Source: Dyadobacter endophyticus
Lineage (GTDB): Bacteria > Bacteroidota > Bacteroidia > Cytophagales > Spirosomataceae
Direction: 5' to 3'
DNA: 64,000 nucleotides
Assembly (NCBI RefSeq): GCF_014641595.1
Contig: NZ_BMIA01000003.1
Coordinates: forward strand, 930,001-994,000
The notes under the pieces: generated by a model
Told to the model about the DNA's origin: nothing
What the model saw: only the letters and a program-made list of their open reading frames with translations
The model's database searches: none
Shown here: positions 17,900 through 27,032 of the stretch, in pieces
Position numbering within the stretch: the first letter of the stretch is position 1
Layout: each line of letters starts with the position of its first letter
Made by a program: the position numbers and the translations under genes

Positions 17900-19519
17900 T
17901 CACCAGAAATGTCCGTACAAGTATGAAATGATAGCGATCACGACTACCGCGCCGATTACAAACGTACGGTGTGGCATGAACATCGACGCATCGATGGCAA
18001 GGCCTTTCTTTTCGTCGGGCATGATCAGACCGAGAATTACCATTACCGCTACGCATATCAGGAACACTAGGCCCATGCGGTCGAGGAAAGGAACTTGCGT
18101 CCAATCGGCGAATGGGAAGTAGTTGTTGTGCATCGCCAATGCGATCAGGAACCCGCCCACGATCGCGAACAATGCGCCCGCTGAGTTGGTACGTTTCCAG
18201 AAGAAACCCATGATGAAGGACGCGAAGATCCCCGGCGACAACAGACCTGTCATTTCCTGAATAAACTGGAAACCACCTTTTTTATCGATGCCCATATAAG
18301 GAGAAACGATGATCGCGAGGATCATTGAAATCACAACCACCGCACGGCCGATACGCACGAGCGTTTTCTCGTCGGCATTCTTGCCAATGTAGTTTTTGAA
18401 AATATCCAGTGTGAAAATCGTCGAAATACTGTTCGCCTTACCTGCCAGCGACGCCACTACTGCGGCTGTCAACGCTGCGAACGAAAGCCCCTTTAATCCG
18501 GTAGGAAGCAGGTTCAGGAGCACAGGATAGGCCTTATCTGCATTAATCACGCCGTCCTCACCGAGCATTTCCGCCTGGAACATGCCTTTGCTGTACAATG
18601 CATAAGCCGCAATACCCGGCAATACCACGATCACCGGCATTAGTAATTTCAGGAACGCAGCGAAAAGGATACCGTTACGCGCAGTTTTCAAATCAGCTCC
18701 CAATGCCCGCTGGGTAATGTATTGGTTACAGCCCCAGTAGTTCAGGTTCACGATCCACATACCGCCCAGCAATACCGCCAGACCCGGCAGCTGCATATAG
18801 AACGGGCTCGATTTTGGGAAAATCATATGGAAGTGGTCGTCGTGATTGTCGCGCATTACTTTGAAACCCTGCACAATTCCTTCAACACCTGCATTATCGG
18901 ATACCAGATTGATGGCCAGATAAGTGGTAGCCAACCCGCCGATTACAAGGAAAAACACCTGAATTACGTCAGTAAAACCGATTACCTTCATTCCGCCGAT
19001 CGTAATGATAATAGCAAATGTCGCCAACGCGATCATACAGAACTGAAAATCAAGCCCTGAAATACCTGAAACGGCCAATGCGCCCAGATACAGAATCGAA
19101 GTAAGGTTAACAAGAATGTAAAGCGCCAGCCAGAAGACCGCCATAATCAAGCTCACCGATTGGTTGTATCGCTGGCTGAGGAACTGGGGCATTGTGTAAA
19201 TTTTGTTTTTGAGATAGATAGGCATAAAAAAGACGGCCACTATCACGAGTGTTGCCGCCGCCATCCATTCGTAGGTGGAAATTCCTAGCCCCATTGAGAA
19301 ACCATTTCCGGACATTCCGATAAACTGTTCTGCTGAAATGTTCGACGCGATCAGCGAAGCACCAATCGCCCACCAGGTAAGCGAGCCCTCCGCCAGGAAG
19401 AAGTCCTTTGTAGATTCAACTTTTGATTTTTTCCGCTGATAAATCCAATAACCGTAACCGGAGACTACAATGAAGTAAAAGAAGAAAACGACATAATCCA
19501 GGGTTTGTAATTGTTGCAT
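17900..19519 (-). CDS. Sodium:solute symporter (SSS family, sugar type)
   Basis: A 539-residue membrane protein with about 14 hydrophobic segments, of the SSS family and closest in pattern to sodium/galactose carriers such as vSGLT. The sodium-site region is in AIGASLIASNISAEQFIGMSG near residues 50-70, and the family signature GLKGLSFAALTAAVVASLAGKANS lies in the second half. It would import a sugar or related solute with Na+. It is preceded and followed by unrelated genes, so the substrate is open. Confidence 0.9.
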   Translation of the reverse strand: MQQLQTLDYVVFFFYFIVVSGYGYWIYQRKKSKVESTKDFFLAEGSLTWWAIGASLIASNISAEQFIGMSGNGFSMGLGISTYEWMAAATLVIVAVFFMPIYLKNKIYTMPQFLSQRYNQSVSLIMAVFWLALYILVNLTSILYLGALAVSGISGLDFQFCMIALATFAIIITIGGMKVIGFTDVIQVFFLVIGGLATTYLAINLVSDNAGVEGIVQGFKVMRDNHDDHFHMIFPKSSPFYMQLPGLAVLLGGMWIVNLNYWGCNQYITQRALGADLKTARNGILFAAFLKLLMPVIVVLPGIAAYALYSKGMFQAEMLGEDGVINADKAYPVLLNLLPTGLKGLSFAALTAAVVASLAGKANSISTIFTLDIFKNYIGKNADEKTLVRIGRAVVVISMILAIIVSPYMGIDKKGGFQFIQEMTGLLSPGIFASFIMGFFWKRTNSAGALFAIVGGFLIALAMHNNYFPFADWTQVPFLDRMGLVFLICVAVMVILGLIMPDEKKGLAIDASMFMPHRTFVIGAVVVIAIISYLYGHFW

Positions 19520-19681
19520 TTCAAATAATAAAATAGATGAATGAATGAAATTGATCAGCTTAGATTGAAACGTACAGTATATTCAAAAAATAATACAAAA
19601 TCTGAACAAACATGCCAATATTCGTTCCTCTTTTGAAAAGGAGCGCATAAATATAGCCTACAAGCACATATTCATAATGCT

Positions 19682-20500
19682 TTACTCTGATATTTTCTTT
19701 GAATCTTTAAAATGGTGCGGGCTCATGGGGCCATAGGCATCTTCAAAAGAGTTGCCTTGCTGCATACTCGCGATAAAACGCTGCAAACCAGCATCTCTGC
19801 GAAGCAAAAGCCAGTAGGAAACCTCCATTCCGGCTGTCATATAGGCAGTCATAACATGCTTCTGATCGCCGAGAAAGAACTCGCGCATGGTAGAAATATC
19901 TTTGAGCAAAAGCAGGTCGCGGCCGTTGCGGGTGTAGTAACGCCACTCGTAACGGTAGGCCCGGTAACGCTCACGCGGCGTGGCTTCACTCACGAAACGC
20001 CGGTCGAGCATGAGCGCCAGGCCTTCGTTGAACCATTGGGGAATGTCATTAGTAGTGCGCCACCATCCAATGCGCTTCAACAATTCGATATGGCTCATTT
20101 CGTGCGCGATCACATCGGTGTTCATTCCCTGGGCATTCAGGATCACGTACGAACTTCCCCACGGCGTGCCAATACTGCATCCGGCACCCTCGTTGCTGCT
20201 GCAATACTTTTTGTATTGCTGCGCCGTCAGGCAGATGATGATTTTAGGATTGGATTTTTTACCCTGATAAAAAGAGTCAACGCGCGCCTCGGCGAGTGCA
20301 ACGGTGCTTTTAAGGGTTTTGTATTTATTTCGGTTGATATCCGGGCTGAAATAGACCTTTTTATCGGTTGAATTAAATTTAGAGAATGCGATGAGCTCGC
20401 AGTAGAATATCTGAGGATAAAGGAAAAAGAGGCTGCCCAACAGGACAATTAATCCGGTCAGAAGGAATCTGGAGACTTTCCGGAGTGGGTTGGGTTTCAA
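19682..20500 (-). CDS. Membrane-anchored zincin-type putative metallopeptidase
   Basis: The protein has one N-terminal membrane helix (residues 11-31) and an exported domain with the zinc motif HEMSH (His133-His137) and a downstream glutamate in WFNEGLALML (Glu159). This is the gluzincin arrangement seen in peptidase_MA-like proteins. Four cysteines between residues 90 and 108 and the segment before the motif suggest an extracytoplasmic disulfide. No ATG start exists in the open frame between the purH stop and the helix; TTG at 20500 is the best start. It has no operon partners, as a terminator separates it from purH. The substrate is unknown. Confidence 0.75.
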   Translation of the reverse strand: MKPNPLRKVSRFLLTGLIVLLGSLFFLYPQIFYCELIAFSKFNSTDKKVYFSPDINRNKYKTLKSTVALAEARVDSFYQGKKSNPKIIICLTAQQYKKYCSSNEGAGCSIGTPWGSSYVILNAQGMNTDVIAHEMSHIELLKRIGWWRTTNDIPQWFNEGLALMLDRRFVSEATPRERYRAYRYEWRYYTRNGRDLLLLKDISTMREFFLGDQKHVMTAYMTAGMEVSYWLLLRRDAGLQRFIASMQQGNSFEDAYGPMSPHHFKDSKKISE

Positions 20501-20512
20501 GAGAAAATATTT

Positions 20513-20549
20513 TTGCCACGAAGGGACCGCGATGGCGCCTTCGTGGCAA
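20513..20549 (-). terminator. Terminator of purH
   Basis: The arms ttgccacgaagg (20513-20524) and ccttcgtggcaa (20538-20549) pair perfectly over 12 bases with a 13-base loop. It lies 9 bases beyond the purH stop on the minus strand and is followed there by AAATATTTTCTC, a T-rich tail. Confidence 0.7.
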
Positions 20550-20557
20550 TATAAGTG

Positions 20558-22093
20558 TTAATGCTTAAAGTGACGAACCCCCGTAGTTACCATCGCAACG
20601 CCATTCGCATTGCAATAATCCACAGAATCCTTGTCACGAATAGAGCCACCCGGCTGAACAACCGCAGTAATGCCCGCGTGATGCGCGATTTCCACGCAGT
20701 CAGCAAACGGGAAGAATGCGTCGGAAGCCATTACTGCCCCATTCAGGTCAAAGCCGAACGCTTTCGCCTTCTCGATCGCCTGGCGCAATGCGTCTACGCG
20801 TGAGGTTTGGCCGGTACCGCTTGCCAGCAACTGGTTTTCTTTCGCCAGAACGATGGTGTTCGACTTGGTATGCTTGCAAACTTTCAATGCAAATTCAAGA
20901 GCTGTAACCTCGCTGGCAGTCGGCGCCTTCTCGGTAACAGTCGTAAACTGCGCCGCAACCTCGGTTGCAAGGTCTTTATCCTGCACCAATACCCCATTCA
21001 AAATGGTTTTGAACATAATCTGCGGCAACACCACTGCATTACGTTTCAGCAAAATGCGGTTCTTTTTGGATTTCAAAAGCTGCAACGCATCGTCGTCATA
21101 AGCAGGCGCGATGAGGATTTCCATGAACAGCTTGTTCAGCTCCTCCGCAGTGGCCAGGTCGACCTTCGTATTGGTAATAACCACGCCACCGAATGCTGAA
21201 ACCGGGTCACAAGCCAGCGCATTGTCGTAAGCCTCTTTCGCAGTAGGTGCCGTAGCGATACCGCAGGCATTGGTGTGCTTGATGATCGCGAATGTAGGCT
21301 GAGCATCGGCAAATTCGTCGATCAGGCTCACGCACGCATCCACATCCACGAGGTTATTGTATGAAAGCTCTTTTCCGTGCAGTTTGTCGAAAATACCTTC
21401 CAGGTCGCCATAGTAGGTCGCATTCTGGTGCGGATTCTCGCCATAGCGCAGCGTTTGGGAAGCAAGGTTCGTAAAATCGAACAACTCTTTATCGGTCGTT
21501 TCTTTCCCGGATGTGAAGAAGCTGTTGATCGCTCCGTCATAATGCGAAGACACCCCGAATGCAAGGCCGGCATAGTAACGACGGTCTTCGATGTCGGTAG
21601 CACCCGCTTTCGCATTCAAAAGTTCAACCACTTCCGCATACTGGCTGCGGGATGATACAATCAATGTATCTTTAAAATTCTTCGCCGTTGCGCGGATCAG
21701 GGAGATACCGCCAATGTCTATCTTCTCGATAATGTCCTCCTCGCTCGCTCCGGATGCCACCGTTTCCTCGAAAGGATAAAGATCCACCACCACCATGTCG
21801 ATGGCAGGGATATTGTATTGCTCAGCCTGCGCAACATCGCCCGCGTCGTCGCGACGGTACAAGATCCCCCCCATGATAGCCGGGTGAAGCGTTTTAACAC
21901 GCCCGCCGAAAATCGAAGGATAACCGGTCAGCACTTCGGCAGCGGTTACGGGAATGTTGAGATTTTCAATGAAAGTCTGAGTTCCTCCGGTCGAGTACAG
22001 CTTTACACCGTTGTTGTGCAGGAGGCGGACCAAAGGCTCAAGTCCGTCTTTGTAATAAACAGAAATAAGCGCGGATTGGATTTTTTTAGACAT
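20558..22093 (-). CDS. purH: Bifunctional AICAR formyltransferase/IMP cyclohydrolase PurH
   Basis: PurH performs the last two steps of IMP synthesis. The N-terminal MGS-like cyclohydrolase domain (1-~190) begins IQSALISVYYKDGL and contains LYSTGGTQTFIE and GGRVKTLHPAIMGGIL. The C-terminal transformylase domain contains the active-site KHTNACGIA and ends SIRDKDSVDYCNANGVAMVTTGVRHFKH-like (last residues GVRHFKH). Length, 511 residues, is normal. It is monocistronic. Confidence 0.97.
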   Translation of the reverse strand: MSKKIQSALISVYYKDGLEPLVRLLHNNGVKLYSTGGTQTFIENLNIPVTAAEVLTGYPSIFGGRVKTLHPAIMGGILYRRDDAGDVAQAEQYNIPAIDMVVVDLYPFEETVASGASEEDIIEKIDIGGISLIRATAKNFKDTLIVSSRSQYAEVVELLNAKAGATDIEDRRYYAGLAFGVSSHYDGAINSFFTSGKETTDKELFDFTNLASQTLRYGENPHQNATYYGDLEGIFDKLHGKELSYNNLVDVDACVSLIDEFADAQPTFAIIKHTNACGIATAPTAKEAYDNALACDPVSAFGGVVITNTKVDLATAEELNKLFMEILIAPAYDDDALQLLKSKKNRILLKRNAVVLPQIMFKTILNGVLVQDKDLATEVAAQFTTVTEKAPTASEVTALEFALKVCKHTKSNTIVLAKENQLLASGTGQTSRVDALRQAIEKAKAFGFDLNGAVMASDAFFPFADCVEIAHHAGITAVVQPGGSIRDKDSVDYCNANGVAMVTTGVRHFKH

Positions 22094-22178
22094 TGTGCAA
22101 CGTTTGCTCTAAGATTACAAATGCGGGATTTTGCTTACATTCGGCATTTCGGCTTGTCCCATATGGAAAAATAAACCG

Positions 22179-22186
22179 CAAAGATA
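22179..22186 (-). promoter_or_regulatory. Probable -7 element of purH
   Basis: The plus strand reads CAAAGATA, so the minus strand reads TATCTTTG, a full match to TAnnTTTG, about 85 bases upstream of the purH start. No good TTG is present at the usual -33 distance, which lowers confidence. Confidence 0.4.
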
Positions 22187-22270
22187 GCCGAAAAATCAAC
22201 GAAACCGGAAGCGGAGCAGACGAAAAACAAAACGTTATCATTCTGAAACCAAGTTTAAAAAGCTAAAACC

Positions 22271-23059
22271 ATGAACCTCGACCTGACCGGAAAAACAGCA
22301 CTGGTATGCGGAAGTACCCAGGGCATCGGGCTCGCAGCCGCCGTTGAACTCGCATTGCTGGGTGCAAATGTGACCCTCGTCGCCCGGAATGAAGAAAAAC
22401 TGCGGGAGGCCGTCGAAGACCTGGACACTTCCCTTGGCCAGCTCCACCGGTACGTGGTGGCCGATTTCGCCGACCATGAGGCCTTAAAATCCGCTATTGA
22501 AAATTACCTCCGTCTTTGTCCCGAGGTGCATATACTCGTCAACAACACAGGCGGTCCCTCCGGCGGGCCGATCATCGAAGCGGAAACCGGGCAGTTCCTG
22601 AAAACTTTTCAAATGCACGTCATCAACAACCAGTTCCTGGCGCAATCGGTAGTACCGTCGATGAAGAAGGAAGGTTTTGGCCGCATTATCAACATTATCA
22701 GCACCTCGGTGAAACAGCCGATTATCGGCCTGGGGGTATCCAACACCATTCGCGGGGCCGTAGCGAGCTGGGCCAAAACGTTGTCGCTCGAACTCGGACA
22801 ATATGGTATCACTGTCAACAATGTACTGCCGGGTTACACCGAAACGGCACGGTTGGATGCTGTGCTGGAAATGCGGGGCAAAAATCAGGGCAAAACCAGG
22901 GAGCAGGTGGCCGAAGAGCTGAAAGCGGGCATTCCTATCCGTCGGTTCGGCGAAGCGAAAGAAGTGGCTGCCGCGGTAGCTTTTCTGGCCAGTCCGGCGG
23001 CGGGAAGCATCAGCGGGGTGAGCCTGGCAGTGGATGGAGGAAGAACGGAGAGTTTGTGA
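22271..23059 (+). CDS. SDR-family oxidoreductase lacking the canonical YxxxK
   Basis: A 262-residue classical-fold short-chain dehydrogenase, FabG-like in length. The cofactor loop is GSTQGIG (14-20), the NNTG motif is at 91-94, and the C-terminal AVDGGRTESL is typical. The catalytic serine is Ser144. Thirteen residues on, where Tyr is expected, there is Ser157, and the expected Lys is Arg161 (SNTIR). The usual catalytic pair is therefore missing. A subgroup of annotated SDRs shares this pattern; its reaction is unsettled. It is divergent from purH and convergent with the VCBS gene, only 7 bases away. Confidence 0.85.
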   Translation: MNLDLTGKTALVCGSTQGIGLAAAVELALLGANVTLVARNEEKLREAVEDLDTSLGQLHRYVVADFADHEALKSAIENYLRLCPEVHILVNNTGGPSGGPIIEAETGQFLKTFQMHVINNQFLAQSVVPSMKKEGFGRIINIISTSVKQPIIGLGVSNTIRGAVASWAKTLSLELGQYGITVNNVLPGYTETARLDAVLEMRGKNQGKTREQVAEELKAGIPIRRFGEAKEVAAAVAFLASPAAGSISGVSLAVDGGRTESL

Positions 23060-23066
23060 TCGTGAT

Positions 23067-26000
23067 TTACAATTGGTTTATTTTAAACAAAACGGGCGCA
23101 GCATTATTGACGAGGTTGATCAGGAAAGGATGCCCGGCAATGGTAATCGCGCTGATTTGCTTCACCTCGCCGTCTAGCGCATAACCGCTTTCCCTGGCCT
23201 GTAAAACTTCAAACTGCATATTACCTTTATTGATCAACACATTTCCGCGGCATGCATCGAGCGCCCCTAGCTGCGGAATGAAATGGGTAAAATTTCCGCC
23301 CACAATGAGGTCCGGCTTGCCATCATGGTTCACGTCCTCGCTCTGGATCGCGTTCAGGCAGGAGAATTGTGCCAGGTATGGCAGTGCCACCACTTTAAAC
23401 TGCCCTTTTCCGTCATTCACCGCAATGCCCGATTGCAGGTAAGTTGCCGATTTCTCCACCGCCGATTGGATCAGGTCGTCCGGAAAAAGGTCTTGAACCG
23501 TGAGCACCGCATATTCCGAGTGCTTGATACTTTTCTTTTTGAGAAAAGGGAATTGCGCGGTCATTTCGCGTTTCAACAACACGGGAATGTCTTTCGAATC
23601 GATGGTTTTGGAAATGACCTTTTCTATGGTTCCGTTTTTATTGAAATCATTGATCCACATTTTTAGTGGCGCTCCCACCGCGGCTTTGAGTGTGAAGTTC
23701 TCTCCTATATTTCCCAATGCCAGGTCCTGATCGCCATCACCATCGAAGTCACCGGTTTTCAGCGAACCCCAAAAACCCGCGTACGCTTCGAGGCCAGTTG
23801 CTATCTTTTTGAAGCGACCTCCCGAAAACCTGAAAGCCACAGGTGCCATCCAATCTCCGACAACGATCAGCTCTTTCTGCCCCTCGCCGTCGATATCAAC
23901 CCAGGCCGCGTCGCGTACCATGCCTACCCGCGCCAACTCGGGGGCCATTGTCCTGGCAACGTCCTTGAAATTACCTTTGCCGTCATTCTGGTAAATGTAA
24001 CTCGAAGGGCTCGAACCATACTCGCGGGGAACGCTCCGGCTGCCTGCGAACAAATCGAGGTCGCCGTCGCGGTCGAAATCTTCGGCCACGATCACCGCAG
24101 TGTTCATCGCATTGGGCGGCAATGCGCGGTTACTATGCGTAAAATTGCCTTTCCCGTCATTCAGGTAGAGGCGCGTGGGCAAATCGGGTTTACCGGCAAG
24201 GCTCTCATTTCCACCACTTCCAACAACCAGGTCGCGATCGTCGTCTCCATCCGCGTCGAAAAACAATGCCGCCGTGTCCTCAAAACCCACCGCATCACCG
24301 AATGCCTTCTGCGGCGACTTCAAGAACTGACCGCCCTTTTGCAAATACAATTGTCCGCCCTGCCCTTTTCCACCGCACACATAAAGATCTTCGAGCCCAT
24401 CACCATTCACATCACCGATCGCCGCTTTCGGACCTTCCTGCGAGAGCATTACTGGGATATTTCTTTCATTGTAAAAATCCTCGTACCGGTTTTCCTGATG
24501 CGCATCAAGCCCCTTCACCTGCACATTCGTGAGCATTGGGCTCTGCTTGTTCATCCGTCCATTGTACGGGTCTTGGGCGTCACCCATAACCAGTGTCAAT
24601 GTCGTATCACACTTGGCAGCGCGGATGGTGGTCACTTTACTGCTCGGCCAGAGCACGCGTACCGAATCAATCGTCGCAATTTCCCCTAAACCGATCGTCA
24701 GCGGGTATTCCGTACTCGACTGAAATCCGCGGGACGGGCTCACCTGCTTGCTGAACACCTGCCCGCCAGCGTAGACCTCCACTTTGGCCCCGATAGCCCG
24801 GGTGTTCAGGCCAGCACCTTTGAGAATGAATTTAATGTAATGGTTTTTGTCCTTCTGCGCTTCCGATTTGTTTTTATAGACAAAACAGGGCTCATTTACA
24901 TTATTGACCACCAGGTCCAGGTCGCCGTCGTTGTCCAGATCGGCATAAGCTGCGCCATTAGAAAACGATGCCTTCCCGAAGCCAAATTCCTTCGCCTTTT
25001 CCTTGAATTGCAGGTTTCCTTCATTATGGAAAAAATTGTTGGCAATGGGCGTAGAAGGCATGCGGTCGATGATTCCCTGCATGTTTTCCTTTTCGCCGGA
25101 CATGACCATCTTACGTGTTACCTCGTTGGCAAAAAAGTCGATAAAGTCCTGATCGAGAATGTCGTGGTAAATACCATTGCACACGTAAATATCCGTCTTA
25201 GAGTCATTATCCGCATCGAAAAGCAATGCGCCCCAGCTCCAATCGCTCGCGGCCACGCCCGAGTAATTGGCAATTTCGCTGAATGTGCCGTCCTGATTGT
25301 TGAATTGGAGGCTGTTCTGCATAAACTGGTTATAGAAACCCTTCTCCTTTTTCAGATTAAAGAGGTAGTGGTTCTCAAACGAGGTAGTTGTTTTATAACG
25401 GTACTCGTCGCGCGGTAGCATGTCTGTTACGAACAGCTCGGGATAACCGTCATTGTTAATATCGGCCATATCGGCTCCCATCGATGCGAGGCTCGTGTGC
25501 TTGATGCGCTTTTCGAGCTCTTCCGAAAAAGTACCGTCTTTTTGATTGATATACAGATAATCCTTCTCGTAGAAATCGTTGCAAATGTAAATATCGGGAT
25601 AAAGGTCCCCATTGATATCACCCACGGTCACGCCAAGCCCGAAGCCGATCAGACTTCCGTAAATACCTGCTTCCTCGCTTACATCCACGAATTTCCCTCC
25701 GTCGTTACGAAGCAACTTGGCCCCGCCGCCTTTGAGAAAGTCCTTCACGGGCCAGTCTTTCGCGCGGCGGTTGCGGTCGTTGGCGTAATTGAGGGTATTG
25801 ACGGGAATAAAACTGTTGTTCAGCACATAGGCGTCGAGGTCGCCGTCAAGGTCGTAATCCAGAAATGCGGCGTGCGTGGTGTAGCCTGTTTCATCCAAGC
25901 CGTATTTTTTGGCTGATTCTGTGAATGTCAGATCGCCGTTGTTGATATAAAGTGAATTACCCTGTTTATTCAAAAACTTCTGATAACCCGCATTACAGAC

Positions 26001-26411
26001 GTAAATATCCAGCAGGTTATCGCCATTCACATCGGCCATTACCACGCCGGTACTCCATTTGTCGGATTCGGCTACGCCTGCTTTCGCAGTGATATCCTCA
26101 AACTTCCAATTGCCTTTATTAAGGTAAAGTTTGTTTTCACCCATGTTGGCGGTGAAATAGATATCGGGAAGGCCATCATTGTTAATGTCGCCGATTGACA
26201 CGCCGCCGCCGTTATAGAAATTACGGTAATTGAAAATGTTGATATCCTCCCGGTCCTCAATTTTGTTCACGAAGCCGATGCCGGTTTCGGATGCGTCCAT
26301 TTCTTCAAAAAGGGCGTTCGTATTTTTTTCGGAATCGGTGCAGGAGAACAAGGCACACAGGCCGCCGAGCAAGACCAGCATGCGGAAAGCGGCAAAACAG
26401 TTCGTCGTCAT
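23067..26411 (-). CDS. VCBS/FG-GAP repeat lipoprotein with ASPIC/UnbV-like segment
   Basis: A large (1114-residue) exported protein made of integrin-alpha-like FG-GAP repeats, each with a calcium loop such as DINNDGLPDIY, DVNGDNLLDIY, DYDLDGDLDAY and DFDGDGDQDLA. The signal peptide ends in the lipobox LFSC, giving lipidation at Cys24. A mid-protein region around VNNVNEPCFVYKN, IGLGEIATIDSVRVLWPSS corresponds to the ASPIC/UnbV domain that goes with such repeats. It is likely a surface adhesion or ligand-binding beta-propeller protein. It is preceded on the same strand, at 12 bases, by a small exported protein, probably in one operon. Confidence 0.88.
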   Translation of the reverse strand: MTTNCFAAFRMLVLLGGLCALFSCTDSEKNTNALFEEMDASETGIGFVNKIEDREDINIFNYRNFYNGGGVSIGDINNDGLPDIYFTANMGENKLYLNKGNWKFEDITAKAGVAESDKWSTGVVMADVNGDNLLDIYVCNAGYQKFLNKQGNSLYINNGDLTFTESAKKYGLDETGYTTHAAFLDYDLDGDLDAYVLNNSFIPVNTLNYANDRNRRAKDWPVKDFLKGGGAKLLRNDGGKFVDVSEEAGIYGSLIGFGLGVTVGDINGDLYPDIYICNDFYEKDYLYINQKDGTFSEELEKRIKHTSLASMGADMADINNDGYPELFVTDMLPRDEYRYKTTTSFENHYLFNLKKEKGFYNQFMQNSLQFNNQDGTFSEIANYSGVAASDWSWGALLFDADNDSKTDIYVCNGIYHDILDQDFIDFFANEVTRKMVMSGEKENMQGIIDRMPSTPIANNFFHNEGNLQFKEKAKEFGFGKASFSNGAAYADLDNDGDLDLVVNNVNEPCFVYKNKSEAQKDKNHYIKFILKGAGLNTRAIGAKVEVYAGGQVFSKQVSPSRGFQSSTEYPLTIGLGEIATIDSVRVLWPSSKVTTIRAAKCDTTLTLVMGDAQDPYNGRMNKQSPMLTNVQVKGLDAHQENRYEDFYNERNIPVMLSQEGPKAAIGDVNGDGLEDLYVCGGKGQGGQLYLQKGGQFLKSPQKAFGDAVGFEDTAALFFDADGDDDRDLVVGSGGNESLAGKPDLPTRLYLNDGKGNFTHSNRALPPNAMNTAVIVAEDFDRDGDLDLFAGSRSVPREYGSSPSSYIYQNDGKGNFKDVARTMAPELARVGMVRDAAWVDIDGEGQKELIVVGDWMAPVAFRFSGGRFKKIATGLEAYAGFWGSLKTGDFDGDGDQDLALGNIGENFTLKAAVGAPLKMWINDFNKNGTIEKVISKTIDSKDIPVLLKREMTAQFPFLKKKSIKHSEYAVLTVQDLFPDDLIQSAVEKSATYLQSGIAVNDGKGQFKVVALPYLAQFSCLNAIQSEDVNHDGKPDLIVGGNFTHFIPQLGALDACRGNVLINKGNMQFEVLQARESGYALDGEVKQISAITIAGHPFLINLVNNAAPVLFKINQL

Positions 26412-26423
26412 TATACCGGAATA

Positions 26424-26744
26424 TTACTTGCCACTCCCTGATGCGGGCTTTCCGACTCCCGCACCTTCCTTTTCGAAAGTGTCATAAAAATCGGCCAAAG
26501 TCGTAAACCCGTTCCAGCCCGACGGCGCATCCGAAGCGAAGATGCTATTCTGATCTGTACAAGCGCCAAAATCATTATTGCCAACAGAGCCTATCTTATC
26601 AACTTTCAGATCCGTATGGAAAAAAGAAGCAGCCAGCAGCAGGGTGAAAATTCCGAATTTCAAAAACAACGGTTTTGTCCTGGCGCGTGGAACAGCAGCC
26701 GGGAATTCATGTTGGCGGAGTACATGAAAGGATAAATTCATCAT
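26424..26744 (-). CDS. Small hypothetical protein upstream of the VCBS lipoprotein
   Basis: A 106-residue protein with one hydrophobic segment (PLFLKFGIFTLLLAASFF, about residues 25-42) and a short polar C-terminal part ending in a glycine/serine/proline-rich tail. I recognise no domain. Its stop is 12 bases before the VCBS lipoprotein start, so co-transcription is likely. ATG is available at 26744 and 26741. The annotation rests on coding continuity and position only. Confidence 0.55.
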   Translation of the reverse strand: MMNLSFHVLRQHEFPAAVPRARTKPLFLKFGIFTLLLAASFFHTDLKVDKIGSVGNNDFGACTDQNSIFASDAPSGWNGFTTLADFYDTFEKEGAGVGKPASGSGK

Positions 26745-26994
26745 AGGTTAAATATAACTGGGGCTCAAAGGAGGTGATGATGTATCATTTTAACATTCGT
26801 TCCATACTTTGTTCAACAACACGCGTAGACCAAAACCTTCATTATGAATTTTAGTATGAAAAAATATAAACTTTACACCATGCCTTATACAAAATAATAC
26901 AAAGAATCTGGATAATACAATACATGGAGCAAGCCCGAATGTCTCGCTTCCCACTTTACCCAACTTTTTGCTGGACTTCCTTCGCGGTTGTGCG

Positions 26995-27002
26995 TAACTT
27001 TG
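26995..27002 (+). promoter_or_regulatory. Probable -7 element of the FAD/Fe-S oxidoreductase gene
   Basis: TAACTTTG at 26995-27002 matches TAnnTTTG and lies about 30 bases before the ATG at 27033. A TTG at 26968-26970 is 24 bases upstream, longer than ideal. If this promoter is used, an in-frame TTG at 26988 cannot be the start codon. Confidence 0.5.
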
Positions 27003-27032
27003 ACTTCGTTATTTTTCCAGTTAATTGCATTT

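Noticed and set aside
26988..27032. Extended TTG start for the FAD/Fe-S oxidoreductase
   Set aside because: The extension overlaps a -7 promoter element (26995-27002), and the ATG at 27033 gives the usual N-terminus.
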